Shown here: in pieces, positions 1 through 7,583 of the stretch | Layout of the letters: every line of letters starts with the position of its first letter | How positions within the stretch are numbered: the stretch's first letter is position 1 | Source: an uncultured Prevotellaceae bacterium | GTDB lineage: Bacteria; Bacteroidota; Bacteroidia; Bacteroidales; Bacteroidaceae | DNA length: 26,691 nt | Direction: 5' to 3' | Assembly: GCA_937910905.1 (NCBI GenBank) | Contig: CALEPV010000007.1 | Location: forward strand, 1-26,691 | Notes under the pieces: model-generated | Database searches by the model: none | What the model was told of the DNA's origin: nothing | Seen by the model: only the letters and a program-made list of their open reading frames with translations | Translations under genes and position numbers: made by a program

Positions 1-815
1 GCACTCTCCACGTAGTGGGTGAAGGGTGCGGTGGCATAGAATGACCTGTAGGCATCCAGTATGCGCTCTCTGTCCACACTTGGGTTGACCTTCACCACGG
101 AGGTGCAGAAGATGCCGCGCGGGAAGTCGCCCCGATAGGGGATGAAGTCGACGGCTGCCGTGAAGTCGGGTTGCAGCTGATGCAGCGACTGGCGTATCTC
201 GGGCACATGCTGGTGGTTGAATGCCTTGTAGATGCTCATGTTGCCGCTGCGCCAGGAGAAGTGTGTGGTGGCAGAGGGCTTGACACCGGCTCCTGTAGAA
301 CCGGTAATGGCATTCACCATGATGTCGGAGTGCAGCAACTGTGCTGCGGCCAAGGGCAGCAGGCCGAGCTGTATGCATGTGGCGAAGCACCCTGGGTTGG
401 CCACATACTGTGCGCCTGCAATCTGATTGCGATTGATTTCTGGCAGGCCGTACACCCATTCTTGGCTCATTGTCGTACCGTCTGGACGTACAGGGCGCGG
501 GCTGTCCATGAGCCTGAAGTCCTGCGCCATGTCGATGATACGCACATGGTCGGGGATGGCGTGCTGGCTGAGGAATTCGCGGCTCTTGCCATGACCGAAG
601 CAGAAGAACAGCACATCGACTTGGTCGAAGGGCAGCTCGGAGGTGAAACGCAGGTCGGTCTCGCCGAGTAGTCCGCTATGCACGTCTGTCACCAGATTGC
701 CGGCATTGCTCTCGCTGTTGATAAACGTTATCTGTGCTGCGGGGTGGTTCAGGAGTATGCGCAGCAGTTCGCCAGCCGTGTAGCCGGCACCACCGATTAT
801 GCCTATTTTGATCAT
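1..815 (-). CDS. argC: N-acetyl-gamma-glutamyl-phosphate reductase, 3' end cut by window edge
   Basis: ArgC performs the NADPH-dependent reduction of N-acetylglutamyl-5-phosphate to the semialdehyde, the third step of arginine synthesis, in the cytoplasm. Reading the minus strand from ATG at 815 gives about 271 residues of the usual 320 or so; the C-terminus lies beyond base 1. The protein opens with MIKIGIIGGAGYTAGELLRI, the Rossmann nucleotide-binding loop of the family. The catalytic cysteine sits in NPGCFAT (about Cys143), and the conserved segment FNHQHVPEI carries the expected active-site histidine. It starts 20 bases after the murI stop on the same strand, so it is probably the last visible gene of the envelope operon; no promoter of its own is visible in that gap. 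The partner arg genes are not in the window. The identity is firm from motifs; operon membership is inferred from spacing. Confidence 0.95.
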   Translation of the reverse strand, partial: MIKIGIIGGAGYTAGELLRILLNHPAAQITFINSESNAGNLVTDVHSGLLGETDLRFTSELPFDQVDVLFFCFGHGKSREFLSQHAIPDHVRIIDMAQDFRLMDSPRPVRPDGTTMSQEWVYGLPEINRNQIAGAQYVANPGCFATCIQLGLLPLAAAQLLHSDIMVNAITGSTGAGVKPSATTHFSWRSGNMSIYKAFNHQHVPEIRQSLHQLQPDFTAAVDFIPYRGDFPRGIFCTSVVKVNPSVDRERILDAYRSFYATAPFTHYVES

Positions 816-835
816 GGACTAAGTGTGTGTTTGTG

Positions 836-1654
836 TTATCCCAGACTGATACCTTCTGCTGATACCTCATGCTGAAGGAAGAGCGTGGCAGATGTGTTGA
901 ATACTGACGGTTGCTCAGTGGTGAGATATCGCACAGAGCCACCCATAGTGATGCGTGATGCCATGTCGGGATGGCGCGTGAGATAGTCCTGCAGGGATGA
1001 GGCCACATATCCGCCCTGCGGGATGACGCGTACAGTGGGCGGCGTGTACTTGAGAATCTTGTCCAACAGCAGTGGATAGTGTGTGCAGCCCAGGATGATG
1101 GTGTCTATCATCGGGTCGCGAGCCAGCAGATGGTCGATGTGGCGTTGCACGAAGTAGTCTGCTCCAAGGGAGTCGTACTCGTGGTTCTCGACCAGCGGCA
1201 CCCACATCGGGCAGGCCTCGCCTGTCACAACGATGTCAGGATGCAGCTTGGCTATCTCAAGGTTGTAGGTAAGGCTGCGTGTGGTCCCCTCGGTGGCCAG
1301 TATGCCCACATGACGACTGCTGGTGATGCTGCCCACAACCTCGGCCGTAGGACGTATGATGCCCAGCACTCGCCGTGTAGGGTCGATGGCAGGCAGATCC
1401 AGCTGCTGTATGCTGCGCAAAGCCTTGGCAGAGGCTGTGTTGCAGGCCAGGATGACCAGCGGGCAGCCTTGCTGGAACAGAAACTTCACAGCCTGCAGCG
1501 TAAACTCATATACCCGCTCGAAGGAGCGGGTACCATAGGGTGCACGTGCGTTGTCGCCCAGATAGAGATAATCGTACTGCGGCAGCATCTGCCTGATGCC
1601 GTCTAAGATGGTGAGTCCACCGTAGCCGCTGTCGAACACTCCAATGGGGGACAT
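836..1654 (-). CDS. murI: Glutamate racemase
   Basis: MurI interconverts L- and D-glutamate and supplies D-Glu for the peptidoglycan stem peptide. The 272-residue length is normal. Landmarks are the N-terminal GVFDSGYGGLT with the catalytic Asp-Ser pair (residues 8-9), LGDNARAPYG, the first catalytic cysteine in ACNTASA (Cys71) and the second in GCTHYPLL (Cys190, followed by His192). All expected catalytic residues are present. The start at 1654 places the family motif within the first ten residues, so no other start is needed. It lies 10 bases after the last ompH-like gene and 20 bases before argC, all on one strand, consistent with co-transcription. Grouping murI with bamA and uppS puts cell-wall precursor supply and outer-membrane assembly together, an arrangement I know from other Bacteroidales. 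Confidence 0.96.
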   Translation of the reverse strand: MSPIGVFDSGYGGLTILDGIRQMLPQYDYLYLGDNARAPYGTRSFERVYEFTLQAVKFLFQQGCPLVILACNTASAKALRSIQQLDLPAIDPTRRVLGIIRPTAEVVGSITSSRHVGILATEGTTRSLTYNLEIAKLHPDIVVTGEACPMWVPLVENHEYDSLGADYFVQRHIDHLLARDPMIDTIILGCTHYPLLLDKILKYTPPTVRVIPQGGYVASSLQDYLTRHPDMASRITMGGSVRYLTTEQPSVFNTSATLFLQHEVSAEGISLG

Positions 1655-1664
1655 AGGTCTCGCG

Positions 1665-2231
1665 CTATTGATTCTTACTTATGCCTAACTGTTCCAGTAC
1701 AGCTCCAGTCACATCGACACCAGCCTGCGGATGCAGGAACGGGCATGTGTTGCCATCGGTGTTGAGGATGAACATGAAGCCCTCGGCAGCTCCGACAGCT
1801 TGTATGGCCTCGTTGAGACGGTCCACTGCCGGCTGCTTCAGTGCTTGCTCAGCCTCGGCCAGCAGACGCTGGCTCTCGGTGCGAAAGCTGATGCTCCGCT
1901 CCATAAGCTCCTGCAGCTCTGCCTGGCGTTTCTGCATGATGACGTCTGGGAACTCGCGCTGGCCCTGCATGAATTCAGCGAACTTGCGCTGAAACTCCTC
2001 CTCTGAGCGGGTGGCCTCGGCCTCATACTTGCTCTTAAGCTCGGCGAACTGCTGCTGCGCGTTGGTGTATTCGGGCATACGCACTATGACAGCATTATAG
2101 CTTAGGTACCCAAAGCGGGGAATCTCCTGCTGGGCAGCGGCTGTAAGGCTAAACAAGAAAGCAATGAACAGCGGCAGTATGCCCCTGCTGAGGCCTCCCA
2201 TGTGGGAGGCACAAGCCTGGTGTGCTAACAT
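1665..2231 (-). CDS. OmpH/Skp-like periplasmic chaperone, copy 3 of 3
   Basis: This is a Skp/OmpH family protein, predicted to hold unfolded outer-membrane proteins in the periplasm for BamA. The 188-residue reading has a signal peptide (hydrophobic ILPLFIAFLFSLTAAAQ), then a small beta segment (FGYLSYNAVIVRMPEY) and a long charged helical middle rich in Gln, Glu, Lys and Arg (about residues 60-145), the coiled-coil tentacle of the family. The C-terminal core includes GFMFILNTDG. Unlike the other two copies it carries a cysteine near the C-terminus (NTCPFLHP). Two starts are possible: ATG at 2231, 12 bases after the preceding stop, or ATG at 2201 (MGGLSRG), which gives a more ordinary signal peptide but lies inside a small hairpin. 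I keep the longer form because of spacing. It is the most diverged of the three tandem copies. Confidence 0.88.
   Translation of the reverse strand: MLAHQACASHMGGLSRGILPLFIAFLFSLTAAAQQEIPRFGYLSYNAVIVRMPEYTNAQQQFAELKSKYEAEATRSEEEFQRKFAEFMQGQREFPDVIMQKRQAELQELMERSISFRTESQRLLAEAEQALKQPAVDRLNEAIQAVGAAEGFMFILNTDGNTCPFLHPQAGVDVTGAVLEQLGISKNQ
2193..2210 (-). other. Small hairpin over the alternative start codon of the third ompH-like gene
   Basis: The two 8-base arms GCCTCCCA (2193-2200) and TGGGAGGC (2203-2210) are a perfect inverted repeat with only two bases between them. On the minus-strand mRNA the alternative ATG (2201-2199) falls at the tip and inner stem. It could reduce initiation at that ATG and favour the start at 2231, or it may be chance; only the inverted repeat itself is seen. 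Confidence 0.4.
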
Positions 2232-2243
2232 ATCGCGTCAAAC

Positions 2244-2744
2244 TTAGAGGCCAAGGGCTCTCTTTATGTCTGCAGTTACGTCGGTCGACAGGGTGGTGCT
2301 GATATACGGGATGCCCATTGTCACATCCATGATATATATGTAGCCACCGGCTTCGCCCACCTGCTTGACGGCAGCCATGACCTTGTCGGAGATAGCTGAC
2401 ATCTTCTCCTGCTGAGCCTTCTGGAAAGCCTCCTGGTTGTCCTGTACGCTCTGCTGCATACGTGTGTAGAGGTCCTGCAGCTCTTGCTGGCGGCGCTGAC
2501 GGACATTGTCCAGCAGACTGGCCTGCTCGCGCTCGAAGTCCTCGCCCTTCTTCTGGAGCTCGTCCTGCATACGCTTCAGGTCTGCCTGATACTGCTGTGC
2601 CAAGTTCTCCAGCTCTGTCTGAGCTGCTGTGTACTCTGGCATAGCAGATACAATCTCAGTGGAGTTGAAGTGACCAAACTTCTGAGCCATCATGCTCATA
2701 GGTGCAATCATAGCCATGATTGCGATGATAAACAGTTTCTTCAT
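2244..2744 (-). CDS. OmpH/Skp-like periplasmic chaperone, copy 2 of 3
   Basis: This second OmpH/Skp family chaperone has 166 residues, close to the family norm. It starts MKKLFIIAIMAMIAPMSMMAQ, a clear Sec signal peptide cleaved after Ala-Gln, followed by the family opening KFGHFNSTEIVSAMPEYTAAQ. Residues 40-120 are a highly charged Gln/Glu/Arg/Lys helical stretch predicted to form the coiled-coil arms. The C-terminal strand region is GGYIYIMDVTMGIPYIS, and the end, DVTADIKRALGL, is typical of the family. The MPEYT.AQ segment is shared with copy 3, pointing to tandem duplication. It is separated by 56 bases from copy 1 and by 12 bases from copy 3, so it is almost certainly co-transcribed downstream of bamA. 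The predicted role, escorting outer-membrane proteins to BamA, rests on family knowledge and context. Confidence 0.93.
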   Translation of the reverse strand: MKKLFIIAIMAMIAPMSMMAQKFGHFNSTEIVSAMPEYTAAQTELENLAQQYQADLKRMQDELQKKGEDFEREQASLLDNVRQRRQQELQDLYTRMQQSVQDNQEAFQKAQQEKMSAISDKVMAAVKQVGEAGGYIYIMDVTMGIPYISTTLSTDVTADIKRALGL

Positions 2745-2770
2745 TTGTATAGTACGTTAATTATCTAATG

Positions 2771-2798
2771 TTCTTTCAACTATCAGCTATCTACATTC
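2771..2798. repeat. Weak 7-bp-period array between ompH-like copies 1 and 2
   Basis: The junction reads as four consecutive heptamers, TTCTTTC, AACTATC, AGCTATC and TACATTC, sharing the final TC and partly the ACTATC core. The similarity is modest and would not be reported alone; it is listed because stronger arrays of the same period occupy other junctions of this window. Confidence 0.35.
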
Positions 2799-2800
2799 AG

Positions 2801-3376
2801 TTAGTATGAATATCCCAGATGCTGCAGCACCTCGGCCGATATGTCTATGCGAGGCGATGCGAAAATGATGCCGCTGTCGGATGCACGGTCCAGGATGAGG
2901 CTGTAGCCACGCGACTCGCTTATCTCCTTGACAGCATTGTAGATTTCCTCATTGATGGGTGCCATGAGGCTCTCGCGCTTCTTGAACAGCTCGCCTTCGG
3001 GACCGAAGTATTTACGCTTCAGCTCCTGAGCTTCGCGCTCCTTGGCTACGATGGCCTCTTCACGCTGGGTCTTCTGCTCAGCACTGAGGAACACAGCCTC
3101 CGACTGGTAGCTCTTGTACAGATCCTCTGCTTCCTTGCTGAGGGCCTCTACCTCGGCCTGCCACTTGCGTGAGTACTGGTTCAGCTGCTCGTTGGCACGC
3201 TCGTAGGCTGGTACGTTCTTCAGAATGTAGTCCATGTCTATGAGGGCGAACTTCTGTGCAGATGCGGTGAGGCTGAATGCCAGCACAGCCAGCATCACAA
3301 CTCCCTTGATAGCCACCAATGGCAACAGGCCCTTGGTGAACAGTTTCTTAATGTCTTTCATATCGTTTCCTTTCAT
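2801..3376 (-). CDS. OmpH/Skp-like periplasmic chaperone, copy 1 of 3
   Basis: This is the copy nearest bamA and the longest, at 191 residues. The N-terminus holds two possible starts, Met1 and Met6 (MKDIKKLF); both lead into a long signal sequence with the hydrophobic core GVVMLAVLAFSLTASAQ. The mature protein opens with KFALIDMDYILKNVPAYERA, the strand-helix start of Skp-like proteins. A charged helical middle follows (about residues 60-145), containing KYFGPEGELFKKRESLM, then the core strand GYSLILDRASDSGIIFA. This copy best matches the canonical OmpH of Bacteroidota. It lies 59 bases after the bamA stop, and an 8-bp-period microrepeat fills that gap. The function as an outer-membrane protein chaperone is inferred from family and position. 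Confidence 0.93.
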   Translation of the reverse strand: MKGNDMKDIKKLFTKGLLPLVAIKGVVMLAVLAFSLTASAQKFALIDMDYILKNVPAYERANEQLNQYSRKWQAEVEALSKEAEDLYKSYQSEAVFLSAEQKTQREEAIVAKEREAQELKRKYFGPEGELFKKRESLMAPINEEIYNAVKEISESRGYSLILDRASDSGIIFASPRIDISAEVLQHLGYSY

Positions 3377-3378
3377 TT

Positions 3379-3434
3379 GTCTTTGCGTTACAAACTCTCA
3401 ATGTTTCCGCGTTTCAGCACTTCAGCCTCTCAGC
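3379..3434. repeat. 8-bp-period array filling the bamA-ompH junction
   Basis: Read on the minus strand, the gap splits into octamers GCTGAGAG, GCTGAAGT, GCTGAAAC, GCGGAAAC, ATTGAGAG, TTTGTAAC and GCAAAGAC (3434 down to 3379). The first four share GCtGAaA.; the later ones are more decayed. It begins next to the bamA stop codon and nearly reaches the ompH start, so it makes up essentially the whole intercistronic gap. No promoter box is visible in it. Confidence 0.6.
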
Positions 3435-3435
3435 C

Positions 3436-6105
3436 TCAGAACTCCTGACCGAGGATGAAGTGGAACTGGCTGCCGCCGTAGCTCTTGGAACCGAATATCT
3501 TGTCAAATCCATATGCCCAGTCGATACCCAGCAGACCCACCATCGGCAGGAATATGCGTACACCCATACCGGCAGAGCGCTTGATATCGAAAGGATTGAA
3601 GTCTGCTATGGAGTTCCATGCATTACCGCCTTCAGCAAAGGCTAGACCGTAGATGTTGGTGCTGTTGTTCAGTATGAACGGATAGCGTAGCTCCAGCGAC
3701 AGACGCTCATAGGCATAGCCTGCGTAGCCTCGTGGGGTGAGCGAACCGTTGTCGTAGCCTCGCAGGGCTATGATGTCGTTAGCGTAGGTATAGCTGTAGC
3801 CGCTCATACCGTCACCGCCCACGTAGAATGTCTCAAATGGTGAACGCTTGTTTTTATTATAGTGTCCCAGCACACCAAACTCCACGCGTGTCATCAGCAC
3901 GGGTGCCTTGACAGCGTTGGTCAGGGCCGTGTATGTGCGCAACTTGAACTTCCACTTGTGGTACTCTATCCAGCGGTACTTGTCCTGCAGCTCCTTCATG
4001 TATGTGCTGGAACTGGAGTTGGTGCCCAGGTTGGCATAGTCTGTACCGTCGAACAGCGAATATGGTGGGGTGAACGATGCCGACATCACCAGCTCCGAGC
4101 CACTACGCGGGTAGATGGGGCTCTGTGTTGAGTTGCGCGACAGGGTGAATGTCAAGCTGATGTTGTTGCAGTTACCGTTGCTGATAAGGAAGTACTCCCA
4201 GTCCTTGAGCGAGTAGCGTGTATAGCTGAGGTCGGCCGACAGCATGAAATAGTCATCTGGCCACGTGAGGCGCTTACCCAAGCCGAGCGACACGCCGTAC
4301 ATCTTCACGAACTTGTCGGGGTCGTAGAAGTTCTCGTAGTAGTTGCCATAGCTTGAACCGTAGCCGTAGAGGTAGTTGTAGTAGGAGTTGTAGTAGGCTG
4401 AGTTGTAGTAGCGGTCGCTGATATCGGTCTGCTTCGAGTAGAATGCCGAGAAGGTGAGCGATTGCGGGCGCTTGCCTCCGAACCACGGGTTCTGGTAGTT
4501 GATGGAGTATCCTTGATAGTATCGGCCGTTGGTCTGACCGCTGATGCTGAAGGTCTCGCCATTGCCCTGGGGCATGAAGCCGCGGCGCAGTCCGTCCTTA
4601 TTAAAGATGTTGGCCAAGCTGAAGTTGCTGAACTTAAGGCCCAGCTTGCCTATCACACCCGTTACGCCATAGCCCATAGAGAACTCCACCTGGTCGTTGC
4701 TCTTAGGTTCCAGCTGCCACGTCAGGTCCACTGTGCCATTCTCAGGGTCGGGCTTCATGTCGTACTTGATGGCTTCCGGGTCGAAGTGTCCCATGGCTGC
4801 AATCTCACGATAGCTGCGCTCAAAGGCTTTCTTGGAGAAGAGGTCGCCTGGCTTGGTGCGCAGTTCGCGACGCACCACATTCTCGTACACGCGGTCGTTG
4901 CCCTCGATGCCGATATGGCTGAAGTAGGCCTGCTGGTTCTCTTCAATGCGCATCTCCAGGTCCACGCTATCGCCTACGATATTGATCTCTATCGGGTCGA
5001 GCGAGTAGAACAGGTAACCATCATTATAATAGAGGTTGCCCACAGCATCATCGTCGTCGAAGAGGCGCTTCTGCATGTGTGTGCGGTTGTACACATCGCC
5101 GCGTTTCATGCGTAGCCGTTTGCTGAGCTCGTCAGTTGGGTAGATGGTGTTGCCGACCCAGGAGATGTTGCGGACGTAGTACTTCTGCCCCTCGTCTACG
5201 CTGATGTAGATGTCCACACCGTTCTCGCCGTACGACACCACGCTGTCGGTCACGATGCGTGCATCGCGGTAGCCCAGCGAGTTGTACACTTCAATTAGGT
5301 TCTCCTTGTCGCCTCGCCAGCGCTCGTCGGTGTACTTGCGGGAGCGGAACCAGCTGCTCAGCTTGCCCTTCTCGTGGGTCTTCTTGAAGGCTCCGTTCTT
5401 GAAGAATGTACCCTTGATGCGCTTCGTAGGCAGCGCATCGTTGCCTGCCACGGTGATGGAGTGCACCTTCACCTTGTCCTTCTTGGTGATGTTGATGTCC
5501 AGTATCACCTTGCCCGGCTCACTGAGGTCATCACGCTGCACAACGTCGATTTCGGCGTTCTTGTATCCCTTCTCGTCGAAGTAGCGTTTGGTCAGCAGCT
5601 TGGTGCGGTTCAGTATGTTAGGGGTCATCTGCAGGTCCTTCATCAGTCCCAGCTTGGTCTCCAGGTCCTCGCGCTCGCTTTTCTTCACGCCGTTGTAGTT
5701 GATTTGCGATATGCGCGGGCGTGCGGCCAGCTTGATGTGGAGGTATGCTGAATCGGCCACGATGCTGTCCACGCTGATGCTAACACTGCTGAACAGGCCA
5801 TTCTTCCAGTAGCGCTTGACTGCAGCCGTGATGTCCTCGCCAGGTATCGTGACACGCTGTCCTTTCTGTAGGCCCGACAGTCCAATCAGCACATAATCGT
5901 CGTAGGACTGCACTCCGTCCACCACGATGCCGCCTATGTAGTACTGTCGCGGGGTGCGTGCGTAGTCGATGGTGGGCTCTGTGATGACCTCGTCGGTCTG
6001 TGCCAGAGTCGCTGTTGGCAGCATCAGACAGAACAGTAGCAGCACTCCCATGGCGCGGCTGGCCAGCTGTCTGGCTGTATTATGTAGTATCTTATGTATT
6101 GTCAT
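3436..6105 (-). CDS. bamA: Outer membrane protein assembly factor BamA
   Basis: BamA is the essential Omp85 insertase that folds beta-barrel proteins into the outer membrane. The 889-residue protein starts with a basic N-region and a signal peptide (GVLLLFCLMLPTATLAQ). Periplasmic POTRA domains follow from about residue 50 to 480; repeated strand-helix patterns are visible, for example YIGGIVVDGVQSYDDY and AYFSHIGIEGNDRVYE. The C-terminal barrel begins near FSMGYGVTGVIG. The barrel-lumen signature of the family appears as ALRGYDNGSLTP near residue 782, and the chain ends in aromatic FHFILGQEF, as expected for a barrel beta-signal. Residues 566-594 form an unusually tyrosine-rich segment (13 of 29). 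The gene sits 15 bases after uppS and upstream of three ompH-like chaperone genes, so the barrel-assembly machine and its client carriers share an operon. Confidence 0.96.
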   Translation of the reverse strand: MTIHKILHNTARQLASRAMGVLLLFCLMLPTATLAQTDEVITEPTIDYARTPRQYYIGGIVVDGVQSYDDYVLIGLSGLQKGQRVTIPGEDITAAVKRYWKNGLFSSVSISVDSIVADSAYLHIKLAARPRISQINYNGVKKSEREDLETKLGLMKDLQMTPNILNRTKLLTKRYFDEKGYKNAEIDVVQRDDLSEPGKVILDINITKKDKVKVHSITVAGNDALPTKRIKGTFFKNGAFKKTHEKGKLSSWFRSRKYTDERWRGDKENLIEVYNSLGYRDARIVTDSVVSYGENGVDIYISVDEGQKYYVRNISWVGNTIYPTDELSKRLRMKRGDVYNRTHMQKRLFDDDDAVGNLYYNDGYLFYSLDPIEINIVGDSVDLEMRIEENQQAYFSHIGIEGNDRVYENVVRRELRTKPGDLFSKKAFERSYREIAAMGHFDPEAIKYDMKPDPENGTVDLTWQLEPKSNDQVEFSMGYGVTGVIGKLGLKFSNFSLANIFNKDGLRRGFMPQGNGETFSISGQTNGRYYQGYSINYQNPWFGGKRPQSLTFSAFYSKQTDISDRYYNSAYYNSYYNYLYGYGSSYGNYYENFYDPDKFVKMYGVSLGLGKRLTWPDDYFMLSADLSYTRYSLKDWEYFLISNGNCNNISLTFTLSRNSTQSPIYPRSGSELVMSASFTPPYSLFDGTDYANLGTNSSSSTYMKELQDKYRWIEYHKWKFKLRTYTALTNAVKAPVLMTRVEFGVLGHYNKNKRSPFETFYVGGDGMSGYSYTYANDIIALRGYDNGSLTPRGYAGYAYERLSLELRYPFILNNSTNIYGLAFAEGGNAWNSIADFNPFDIKRSAGMGVRIFLPMVGLLGIDWAYGFDKIFGSKSYGGSQFHFILGQEF

Positions 6106-6120
6106 CTTATGTCCTGTGGC

Positions 6121-6861
6121 TTATTGCTGGTTCACCTGCTCGCTGGTCTTGCCGAATCTGCGCTCACGGCTTTGATAGTCGGCTATGGCCGTGTGCAGCT
6201 CTTCTACGCCAAAGTCGGGCCAGTATGTGTCGCAGAAGTATAGCTCGGAGTAGGCAATCTGCCAGAGTAGATAGTTGCTGATGCGCTGCTCGCCGCCTGT
6301 ACGTATCAGCAGCTCAGGGTCAGGCATGAACGATGTCTGCAGGTAGCTGGCCACCATGCGCTCGTCTATGTCGTCTTCGGTCTTACCGCTGTTGCAGGCC
6401 GCCTGCATGTCGACGTAGATTTGACGGCATGCGTTGGCAATCTCCCATCGTGCGGAGTAGCTCAGGGCCACAACCATGGTCATCTTGTCGTTGCCGGCGG
6501 TGTTGCGCTCTACTTGCTCCAGCTTCTTCAGCACCTCTTGTGGCAGCCTGTAGCGGTCGCCTATGGCACGGAAACGGACATTGTTCTTCTGGAATATCTC
6601 CTCTTCAAGATTGGAGAGGAAGAGTCCCATGAGTGCGCTCACTTCCTCGGCAGGGCGGTTCCAGTTCTCGGTTGAGAAGGTGTAGAGCGTGAGGAACTTC
6701 ACTCCGAGTCGTGTGCATTCCTCGGTGATGGTCTTTACTGTCTCAACGCCCTTGACGTGGCCTGCTGTGCGTGGCAGTCCCTGGGCCTTGGCCCAGCGGC
6801 CGTTGCCGTCCATGATGATTGCTATGTGCTCTGGTATGCGGCTGGTATCTAATTGTTGCAT
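6121..6861 (-). CDS. uppS: Isoprenyl transferase (undecaprenyl diphosphate synthase family)
   Basis: UppS adds isopentenyl units in cis to farnesyl diphosphate to make C55-PP, the lipid carrier for peptidoglycan and surface glycans. I start at ATG 6861 (MQQLDTSRIPEHIAIIMDGN), giving 246 residues, the family length; a longer reading up to 7023 only adds a stretch that runs through the upstream gene in another frame. The diagnostic IIMDGNGRWA with catalytic Asp18 is near the N-terminus. Further motifs are TLYTFSTENWNRP, ALSYSARWEI and the C-terminal RTGGEQRISNYLLWQIAYSELYF region, read as two adjacent blocks. The start overlaps the end of the upstream DUF6089 gene by 13 bases, suggesting translational coupling, and bamA follows 15 bases after its stop. 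Confidence 0.96.
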   Translation of the reverse strand: MQQLDTSRIPEHIAIIMDGNGRWAKAQGLPRTAGHVKGVETVKTITEECTRLGVKFLTLYTFSTENWNRPAEEVSALMGLFLSNLEEEIFQKNNVRFRAIGDRYRLPQEVLKKLEQVERNTAGNDKMTMVVALSYSARWEIANACRQIYVDMQAACNSGKTEDDIDERMVASYLQTSFMPDPELLIRTGGEQRISNYLLWQIAYSELYFCDTYWPDFGVEELHTAIADYQSRERRFGKTSEQVNQQ

Positions 6862-7574
6862 TTGCGATACTTTGGTGATATGTCGTAGGTCAATGATAGC
6901 ATGAGGAATGAATAGCTGTCGCGATTCTTGAAGGCACCGCTCTCGATGCCGTAGGGCGAGTTTAGCTTGGTCGCGGCCTCGCAGTCGTCGAGGCGGTCGG
7001 AGGAGGTGAAGCGCATGGTCCACTCGACGCCGACGTTCACGCGTGGCTTCAGCTTGTAGCGCAGACCGAAGCCCATCGGGATGTTGAGCGCGCCTGCGGC
7101 CGATGCTCCATCGCCGAAGCCTATAGTGATGCCGAGGCCGGCCAGCAGGTAGGGTGTCCAGCGGTGCAGACCCTTGTAGGCTGCTCCCAGGCCATAGCCC
7201 AGGAAGTTGAGTTCGAACTGTACTCCTGCGTCAACGACGTTCCGGCTGAAACTGAATGTCTCGGCAGCAATGCCTCCTGCAGCTGTCTGCGATAGCGGGT
7301 CCTGTGGAAAGTAGCGTTCCTCGGTAGTGCCTCCGATGTGGCCCAGTGCCAGATTGGTCTTGATGCCCATTCGTGGGTTGAAGTTGCGGCGCCAGATGGC
7401 TGTCAGCATAGCTCCAGGGTTCGACAGGAAGCTACCCGATGCATCACCCACATAGCTGCTCATCCCTATGCCACCACCTATCTCCTGCTGATATTCCAGC
7501 AGTTCGCCATTCTGTGCGGCAGCCGATGCTGCATACATCACTATGGCTATGAGCAGTAGTGGCTTCTTGGTCAC
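6849..7574 (-). CDS. DUF6089-type outer-membrane beta-barrel protein
   Basis: This 241-residue protein has a signal peptide (MTKKPLLLIAIVMYAASAAAQ) and then alternating hydrophobic and polar residues typical of an eight-stranded small barrel: YQQEIGGGIGMSSYVGDASG near the mature start, AIWRRNFNPRMGIKTNLALG, WTPYLLAGLGITIGFG, GFGLRYKLKPRVNVGVEW and the final strand SYSFLMLSLTYDISP. In Bacteroidota a protein of this type (DUF6089, T9SS PorT-like in some annotations) commonly precedes uppS and bamA, which is how I name it; I cannot confirm the domain assignment by search. Its function is unknown. It follows the DUF6242 gene by 9 bases and overlaps uppS by 13 bases, so it is firmly inside the operon. 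The invariant-looking GxGxxxY(V/I)GD segment is the best family hallmark I can see. Confidence 0.85.
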   Translation of the reverse strand: MTKKPLLLIAIVMYAASAAAQNGELLEYQQEIGGGIGMSSYVGDASGSFLSNPGAMLTAIWRRNFNPRMGIKTNLALGHIGGTTEERYFPQDPLSQTAAGGIAAETFSFSRNVVDAGVQFELNFLGYGLGAAYKGLHRWTPYLLAGLGITIGFGDGASAAGALNIPMGFGLRYKLKPRVNVGVEWTMRFTSSDRLDDCEAATKLNSPYGIESGAFKNRDSYSFLMLSLTYDISPKYRKCNN

Positions 7575-7583
7575 AGGCTGTCG

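Noticed and set aside
4462..5115. 217-residue open frame opposite bamA
   Set aside because: A low-information Ala/Val/His/Leu-rich shadow inside the bamA POTRA and barrel region; no promoter or motif.
6862..7023. Longer N-terminus for UppS
   Set aside because: The extra 54 residues read through the DUF6089 gene in another frame and are not in the family; ATG 6861 gives the normal length.
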